Origin: Mixophyes australis
Taxonomy: Eukaryota > Chordata > Amphibia > Anura > Limnodynastidae
Assembly: GCA_036250195.1 (NCBI GenBank)
Contig: JAVHZZ010000006.1
Coordinates: 157,969,724 to 158,033,723 of the forward strand
Reading direction: 5' to 3'
Length of the DNA stretch: 64,000 nt
Shown here one piece after another: positions 58,631 to 64,000 of this stretch; position 1 is the stretch's first letter; each line of letters starts with the position of its first letter. A program made the translations under genes and the position numbers. Below the pieces are notes generated by a model. The model ran no database searches and was not told where the DNA came from. It saw nothing but the letters and a program-made list of their open reading frames with translations.

Positions 58631-59485
58631 ATGGATGCAAGTGGATCCTCACCGTCTCCGGCACAAGCCCTAGCAGCCCATGTTGAGTCCTTATATCAGA
58701 TGATCCAGGGATTGGCTGAGCGTCTGTCTGTTCAAGAAGAAGCCGCAAAAGTGTCACAACCCACTCCAAGTTCCGTCTGTGAACCTAAGATGAACTTGCC
58801 GGATCGCTTCTCTGGAAATAGGTCCCTGTTTCGGAATTTCAGGGAGAGCTGCAAGCTCTATTTCCGATTGAGACCCCGCTCCTCCGGGTCAGAGCAGCAA
58901 AGAGTCGGGATTATCATTTCCCTTCTACAGGGTGACCCCCAGTCCTGGGCGTTTTCCTTGCCGCAGACCAGTCCTGCCATGCAGTCAGTAGACGCTTTCT
59001 TCGAGGCGTTAGGTCTACTATATGACGACCCGGACCGTACTGCCTCCGCTGAAACTCATCTACGGGCCTTGAAACAAGGCCGGCGCTCGGCAGAGGAATA
59101 CTGCGCTGAATTCCGTAGATGGTCACCTGATAGTGGATGGAATGATCCTGCCTTGCGGAGTCAGTTCCGTCTTGGCCTGTCGGAACAGGTCAAAGACTCT
59201 TTGGTGCAGTACCCATCTCCTACCTCTCTGGAGGATCTGATGCACCTCTCCATTAAAATCGACAGGAGATTTAAAGAGCGGAAAATCGAAAAGGAGACAT
59301 CATCACCTCTATCCGGCTTCATTCCTGTTCCCACGGATGGTGAGGAACCCATGCAATTGGGGGCGTATCGTCTCTCCCCTGAGGAAAGAGACAAGAGAAG
59401 ATCACAGGGCCTATGTCTCTATTGCGGCACAAAAGGCCACTTCTCCCGTTCCTGCCCGAATAAGCCGGGAAAAGAGCATGCCTAG
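58631..59485 (+). CDS. gag: Gag polyprotein of the chromovirus
   Basis: The 284-residue ORF starts at ATG 58631, 35 nt after the LTR, and ends with TAG 59483-59485. Residues about 50-210 form a retrotransposon gag capsid domain (PDRFSGNRSLFRNFRESCKL, YAEFRRW-like YCAEFRRWSPDSGW, LKQGRRSAEEY). A zinc knuckle CLYCGTKGHFSRSC (C-x2-C-x4-H-x4-C) near the end binds RNA. The N-terminus has a short predicted coiled-coil (LYQMIQGLAERLSVQEE). Gag assembles the particle in which the RNA is copied. The pol frame overlaps its last 22 nt. Confidence 0.93.
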   Translation: MDASGSSPSPAQALAAHVESLYQMIQGLAERLSVQEEAAKVSQPTPSSVCEPKMNLPDRFSGNRSLFRNFRESCKLYFRLRPRSSGSEQQRVGIIISLLQGDPQSWAFSLPQTSPAMQSVDAFFEALGLLYDDPDRTASAETHLRALKQGRRSAEEYCAEFRRWSPDSGWNDPALRSQFRLGLSEQVKDSLVQYPSPTSLEDLMHLSIKIDRRFKERKIEKETSSPLSGFIPVPTDGEEPMQLGAYRLSPEERDKRRSQGLCLYCGTKGHFSRSCPNKPGKEHA

Positions 59486-62400
59486 GGAACGAGGGGAAAG
59501 TTCACCTAGGTCTGCAGATTGTCTCCCCGAAAAATGCCGTATTGATCCCTGCACAGCTCATGTTTAGTGCTCGTTCAATGGACCTGTCCGCCTTCATTGA
59601 CAGTGGAGCTGCAGGCAACTTCCTGGACATCGGGTTCGCCCGCGCTGCTAAAATTCCGATGGTAAAACTCAAGTCCGCTATTACTGTCTGTGGATTAGAT
59701 GGAGGTCCGTTGCCTGGTGGCAAGATTTCCTGGGAGACCTCGCCACTACAATTAAAAATCGGAGCTCTCCATTCAGAGTCAATAACCTTCCTTCTTATCG
59801 ATTGTTCATCAGTTCCCTTGATCTTGGGCCACCCATGGCTTTCCCGTCATAACCCCGTCATGGACTGGGTAAAAGGAGAAATTGTCCAGTGGAGCTCTTA
59901 CTGTACACAGTCCTGCTTGTCACTGCCCCTGCGGGTGATTCAGTCTATTCCGGAGCAGCTTCCCTCACAATATCATGAGTTCTGGGATGTGTTCTCCAAG
60001 AAAGCTGCTGACACCTTACCACCTCACCGTGACTTTGACTGTGCCATCGAGCTTATTCCTGGTTCCAAGTTGCCTAAGGGTCGCCTGTACTCTCTCTCTG
60101 GTCCGGAGACCAAGTCCATGCAGGAATACATTGAAGAAAATCTGGAGAAGGGCTTCATCAGGCCATCTAAATCTCCCGTAGGAGCAGGATGCTTCTTTGT
60201 ATCCAAAAAGGACGGAGGACTAAGACCTTGTATTGATTACCGGGGATTGAATCTTATTACAATCAAAAATACCTATCCCCTTCCGCTCATCTCCGTATTA
60301 TTTGATCAGCTGAGAGGTGCTACTGTCTTCTCAAAAATCGATCTTCGTGGAGCGTATAACCTCATCCGTATCAAGAAGGGAGACGAGTGGAAGACGGCAT
60401 TCAATACGCACTCTGGCCATTATGAATACTTGGTTATGCCGTTCGGTCTTAGCAATGCACCTGCAGTATTCCAGGACTTAATCAATGAGGTTCTTCGGGA
60501 CTTTCTTGGTAGTTTCGTGGTCGTCTATTTAGATGATATCCTCATCTATTCCAGATCTCTGTCTGTACATCAGAATCACGTTAAACAAGTTCTACGAAGA
60601 CTGCGAGAGAACCACCTTTACGCCAAACTAGAAAAGTGTGAGTTCGAGGTGCAGAAAGTATCCTTTTTAGGTTACATAATCTCTTCTGAGGGATTCTCCA
60701 TGGATCCAACTAAGGTTCAGGCTATTCTAGATTGGGTGCAACCAAACAACCTTAAGGCGGTGCAGAGGTTTCTGGGCTTCTCCAATTATTATAGAAGGTT
60801 CATTCCAGGTTTTGCGGACATCGTGGCTCCCATTGTCGCCCTAACCCGTAAAGGAATGGATCCAACTAATTGGTCGCCTCAAGCAGTAGCCTCATTCGAA
60901 AGCCTGAAAAAAGCCTTTGTCTCCGCTCAGGTCCTTAGACACCCGGATCCAGCTAAAGCATTTGTTCTTGAGGTCGACGCCTCTGACGTCGGTGCTGGGG
61001 CTATACTATCACAGAGGGACCCTCATACTACTCGTCTACACCCGTGTGCCTATTTCTCCCGCCAGTTCTCTTCAGCAGAAGCCAACTATGATGTCGGGAA
61101 TAGGGAACTGTTGGCAATCAAATGGGCCTTCGAGGAGTGGCGACATTGGCTGGAGGGTGCTCCACATCAGATCTCTGTCATTACCGACCACAAGAACTTG
61201 CAATATATACAATCGGCCAAACGTCTAAATCCCAGACAGGCCCGTTGGTCGTTATTCTTTACTCGGTTCAATTTCCTGATCACCTATCGACCGGGTTCCA
61301 AAAATGTCCGGGCAGATGCTCTGTCCAGAAGTTTCTTGGCACACCACGTTCCAGTTTCGAACCCAGAGCCTATTATTCCTCCTTCCATAATCCATGTTGG
61401 ACTAACCCAAGATCTGAGTATCACGCTTCAGAGATTCCAGAAATTAGCCCCTGACACTACTCCGGAACAACGTCTTTTTGTTCCAGTCCATCTAAGGAAG
61501 GCGGTTCTTGCAGAGGCGCATAATAATAGGTCTGCTGGACACCCTGGAGTTTATAAGACGCTGGAGATCCTTTCCCGTACGGTCTGGTGGCCATCCTTGT
61601 CCGCTGACGTCAAGAGTCATGTCTTCTCGTGTGAAATTTGTGCCAGGAACAAAGTCCCCAGGACTCGCCCGGTGGGTCAATTGCTTCCATTGCCCATTCC
61701 TGCAAAACCTTGGACACATTTGTCCATGGATTTTATTGTTGATTTGCCACCTTCTGCAGGACATAATACTATTTGGGTTGTGGTGGACCGTTTCAGTAAA
61801 ATGGCACACTTCATCCCATTAACCAGGCTTCCTACAGCTCGAGATCTGGCCATTCTCTTCATACAACATGTTTTCCGGCTCCATGGACTTCCTTCCGATA
61901 TTGTTTCTGATCGTGGTTCACAATTCATAGCACAATTCTGGAAATCCTTCTGCACCCTACTCGGAATCCGGATCAGTCTGTCATCTGCATACCACCCTCA
62001 GTCTAACGGGCAAACTGAAAGGGTTAACCAAGCACTTGAACAGTTCCTCCGATGTTATTCCTCAGAATTCCATGACAACTGGTCATCTTTGCTGCCTTGG
62101 GCAGAGTTTGCCTACAATAACTCATCTCACTCATCTACTCAAACTTCTCCGTTCTACTGTAACTTCGGTTTCCATCCCAGGTCTAATTCTCTGTACTCTC
62201 TCAAATCTGCTGGTATTCCGGAGATTCATTCCACAGCTGCTGATCTGAAAGTAATTTGGGGGAAAGTTCAGTCCTCCTTGAAAAAATCCTCATTATCGGC
62301 CAAAAAATTTTCGGATCGCCACCGTACCACCTGCCCATTCAAAGTGGGCCAGAAAGTATGGCTATCAACTAGAAATCTTAGGCTCAGACAGCCTTGTAAA

Positions 62401-62940
62401 AAACTAGGACCTAAATTTATTGGGCCGTTCATGATTACCAAACAGATCAATCCGGTAGCTTTTAGATTGAAGATTTCTAGTTCACTAAAAATTCCGAACA
62501 CATTTCATTGTTCATTGTTGAAGCCGGTATTGTATCCTAGTCAATCCTCAACTGTGCCTGGGGGAAGTTCGAGTAAGCCACTAAGATATGTGGTTCAAAG
62601 GATTTTAGATTCCAAAAAAGTGCAAGGACAGGTGCACTTCCTGGTGCAGTGGAGGAACCGCGGTGTAGAAGAGCGATCTTGGGTTCCGCGAAGACAACTC
62701 CATGCCCCTAAACAATTGAAGGAATTCTTCAGGAGGTTCCCAAGAAAACCTGGATGTCGGGGTCCCTCGACCCCTCCTCAAGGGGGGGGTACTGTTACGA
62801 GCCGCGGCGGTGCCCAGCCGCCGCGACTCACTCACCTGCGTCCCGGCCGTCGCTATGGCGACCGGGACGTCACTTCCGGCCCTGACCCGGCCGTTGCCGG
62901 GGCAACGGGAAGACGCTTCAGCGCTGCGTCCCGGCAATGA
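59464..62940 (+). CDS. pol: Pol polyprotein: protease, RT, RNase H, integrase, chromodomain
   Basis: The frame opens after TAA 59461-59463 and ends at TGA 62938-62940. It has no good ATG near its start, fitting -1 frameshift expression from gag. Domains in order: protease FIDSGAAGNFLD (D at 59599); RT with SKIDLRGAYNLIRI, YLVMPFGLSNAPAVF and VVVYLDDILIYS (about 60526); RNase H with LEVDASDVGAGAIL and ELLAIKWAFEEW; integrase zinc finger HNNRSAGHPGVY...CEICARNK; DDE core with MDFIVDLP, VSDRGSQFIAQFW and SAYHPQSNGQTERVNQALEQ; a C-terminal barrel GPFMITKQINPVAFRL; chromodomain RYVVQRILDSKKVQGQVHFL followed by VQWRNRGVEERSW (about 62584-62740). All catalytic residues are present. The last about 50 codons lie in the 3' LTR. 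Confidence 0.95.
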   Translation, partial: AGKRACLGNEGKVHLGLQIVSPKNAVLIPAQLMFSARSMDLSAFIDSGAAGNFLDIGFARAAKIPMVKLKSAITVCGLDGGPLPGGKISWETSPLQLKIGALHSESITFLLIDCSSVPLILGHPWLSRHNPVMDWVKGEIVQWSSYCTQSCLSLPLRVIQSIPEQLPSQYHEFWDVFSKKAADTLPPHRDFDCAIELIPGSKLPKGRLYSLSGPETKSMQEYIEENLEKGFIRPSKSPVGAGCFFVSKKDGGLRPCIDYRGLNLITIKNTYPLPLISVLFDQLRGATVFSKIDLRGAYNLIRIKKGDEWKTAFNTHSGHYEYLVMPFGLSNAPAVFQDLINEVLRDFLGSFVVVYLDDILIYSRSLSVHQNHVKQVLRRLRENHLYAKLEKCEFEVQKVSFLGYIISSEGFSMDPTKVQAILDWVQPNNLKAVQRFLGFSNYYRRFIPGFADIVAPIVALTRKGMDPTNWSPQAVASFESLKKAFVSAQVLRHPDPAKAFVLEVDASDVGAGAILSQRDPHTTRLHPCAYFSRQFSSAEANYDVGNRELLAIKWAFEEWRHWLEGAPHQISVITDHKNLQYIQSAKRLNPRQARWSLFFTRFNFLITYRPGSKNVRADALSRSFLAHHVPVSNPEPIIPPSIIHVGLTQDLSITLQRFQKLAPDTTPEQRLFVPVHLRKAVLAEAHNNRSAGHPGVYKTLEILSRTVWWPSLSADVKSHVFSCEICARNKVPRTRPVGQLLPLPIPAKPWTHLSMDFIVDLPPSAGHNTIWVVVDRFSKMAHFIPLTRLPTARDLAILFIQHVFRLHGLPSDIVSDRGSQFIAQFWKSFCTLLGIRISLSSAYHPQSNGQTERVNQALEQFLRCYSSEFHDNWSSLLPWAEFAYNNSSHSSTQTSPFYCNFGFHPRSNSLYSLKSAGIPEIHSTAADLKVIWGKVQSSLKKSSLSAKKFSDRHRTTCPFKVGQKVWLSTRNLRLRQPCKKLGPKFIGPFMITKQINPVAFRLKISSSLKIPNTFHCSLLKPVLYPSQSSTVPGGSSSKPLRYVVQRILDSKKVQGQVHFLVQWRNRGVEERSWVPRRQLHAPKQLKEFFRRFPRKPGCRGPSTPPQGGGTVTSRGGAQPPRLTHLRPGRRYGDRDVTSGPDPAVAGATGRRFSAASRQ
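59467..59473 (+). promoter_or_regulatory. -1 ribosomal frameshift slippery heptamer
   Basis: GGGAAAA in gag phase reads G GGA AAA, the canonical X XXY YYZ form. It lies inside the 59464-59485 stretch open in both gag and pol frames, and slipping -1 leads directly into pol. A downstream stimulatory structure has not been modelled. Confidence 0.75.
62780..62792 (+). promoter_or_regulatory. Polypurine tract
   Basis: AAGGGGGGGGTAC lies directly upstream of the 3' LTR, where plus-strand DNA synthesis is primed. It is also translated as part of the open pol frame (QGGGT). Confidence 0.8.
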
Positions 62941-63482
62941 GAGGAAGCCGGGCGCAGCGCTCACCATGTTCTAGCCTGTGGGCTAATTAATGCAGCCTAT
63001 TAATTATGCTGGGGGCTGTGTCTAAATCAGAGCTAGGCTCTGATTGGTGGCCACTGGTATTTAAGGCAATGAGGTCTGCTGCCTCATTGCCGGTTATAGC
63101 TCCTGTGTTCCAGTCTGCTAACCTGCTAGTTCCTGTCCTATATCCTGATATCGCTATTTGACTCCCCGTGTATGACCCTTGGCTTTGATTTGGACCTTGC
63201 TCGTGTTTCCTGTGACCCTGATCTCTGGCCTGTTTACCCGTTCTGCTATTTGCCTGTGACCCCTGACCTCAGCTTGTTCATCAATACCCTTGTCTGCTGC
63301 CGGCCCTTGACCTCTGCGTGGACCTGACTCCTCTTGCCTGGGTTCTCCCCAGCTGGTACGCACTTCACGACCCTCTGTCAGTCTGCGGCCCAGTCTGTCC
63401 CCACCATCAGGGGCTCCAGTGAACACCTGACTGGCAGAGTAGATTCCGGGTTGTGTTGTGCCGGCTGGAGGGGTTCCTAACA
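62793..63482 (+). repeat. 3' LTR of the chromovirus
   Basis: 690 bp, same length as the 5' LTR and with no difference seen on reading both. It is followed by the ATTAT duplication. Its first 148 nt encode the end of the pol frame. Confidence 0.95.
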
Positions 63483-63487
63483 ATTAT

Positions 63488-64000
63488 GATATTCTAATAT
63501 ATTGTTCACATAACAAGTGAAACATATACAAAGGATCTTCTATTCTGAAGACCTTGTGGTCTGATAACAGTTTGGTGTGACTAAAGAAAGCAAAGTTGGA
63601 TAATAGCAGGGCCATAGGTGTCATAAGCCTGGACATAACAAATATGAGGGGCCAATAGTAGCAGTCCGGCTGGGCTTCACAATTGTCCCATGCGTTATTA
63701 TTACTATCAGGGGAAAGTGAAATACTGCCTTTCCCATTCCTTATACATACTACTGTAATGGTGGCGCATACTTGGCTGCTGACAAAAATGGACCCTAGTA
63801 TGTGTATGGTAGAGAACTTCAATAATAATAATACATGTGAACTATAAAAGAGAAACACTGTGACTTTATTCATGATTAATTCTAGGAATTATTATGATGA
63901 TTAAGGAATAAACCATTAGACTTTATAGTAAAACAACTTGCATGTTGTAAACTAATTTCCTGCCCTCAAAACCTGTTCCCTTGGCAGGCTGAGGTTGCCT
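63488..64000. other. No recognised gene
   Basis: A/T-rich DNA to the right edge, continuous with the sequence left of 57902 before the chromovirus inserted. Confidence 0.5.

Larger units (their letters stand above)
57907..63482 (+). mobile_element. Full-length Ty3/gypsy chromovirus (Tf1/sushi-like)
   Basis: Two 690-bp LTRs (TG...CA) flank an internal region with gag and a PR-RT-RH-IN-chromodomain pol. ATTAT is duplicated at 57902-57906 and 63483-63487. I saw no base difference between the LTRs, and gag and pol have no stop or frameshift other than the programmed-looking overlap. The C-terminal chromodomain places it among chromoviruses. It should be a very recent, potentially autonomous insertion. 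GC content is clearly higher than in the surrounding DNA. Confidence 0.96.

Overview
The window is vertebrate nuclear DNA, most likely from a frog (anuran amphibian). It holds one host gene with GT-AG introns and a CpG-rich first exon. The rest is interspersed repeats of a mix typical of amphibians: L2-type LINEs, V-SINE/DeuSINE-like SINEs whose tails end in (ATG)n, DIRS-type tyrosine-recombinase elements, Ty3/gypsy chromoviruses, Harbinger- and hAT-like MITEs, and many long fold-back repeats. The species call is inference. Nothing here is prokaryotic.

Positions 1-11.4 kb hold ARFGAP1 on the minus strand. Twelve coding exons with consistent phases join to a 419-residue protein: an N-terminal ArfGAP zinc finger (C22, C25, C42, C45, R50), two ALPS-type amphipathic segments, and a tryptophan-rich C-terminus ending in DGWDNCNW. 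The 3'UTR runs off the left edge. A CpG-rich region at about 11.0-11.45 kb is the promoter and non-coding first exon.

Positions 11.5-43.7 kb are intergenic and built of nested repeats: a 315-bp hAT-type MITE with an 8-bp target duplication, a minisatellite, several palindromic fold-backs, a degraded gypsy pol (16.2-17.3 kb), a probable solo LTR inserted in an L2 LINE (21.2-22.2 kb), a dead Tc1/mariner copy (23.3-24.3 kb), a decayed ORF of a conserved uncharacterised family (24.9-25.6 kb), SINEs, and an L2 reverse-transcriptase fragment (39.7-41.8 kb). No host exon was recognised here.

Positions 43.7-49.0 kb are an almost complete DIRS1-like element: inverted terminal repeats, a bipartite internal complementary region, gag, RT/RNase H and tyrosine recombinase. 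It is inactivated by frameshifts and a stop codon and carries a SINE insertion.

Positions 49.0-57.9 kb hold further fold-backs and MITEs, including a Harbinger-type MITE split by a 771-bp insertion with a 13-bp target duplication.

Positions 57,907-63,482 are a full-length, apparently intact Ty3/gypsy chromovirus with two 690-bp LTRs in which I saw no difference, and a perfect ATTAT target duplication. Gag (CCHC) and Pol (PR-RT-RH-IN-chromodomain) overlap in the -1 frame across a canonical G GGA AAA slippery heptamer. The 10 bases 2 nt downstream of the 5' LTR are exactly complementary to the predicted first 10 bases of the transcript, which is the signature of Tf1/sushi-type self-priming. 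Pol stays open through the polypurine tract into the U3 of the 3' LTR. This element is the most interesting object in the window.
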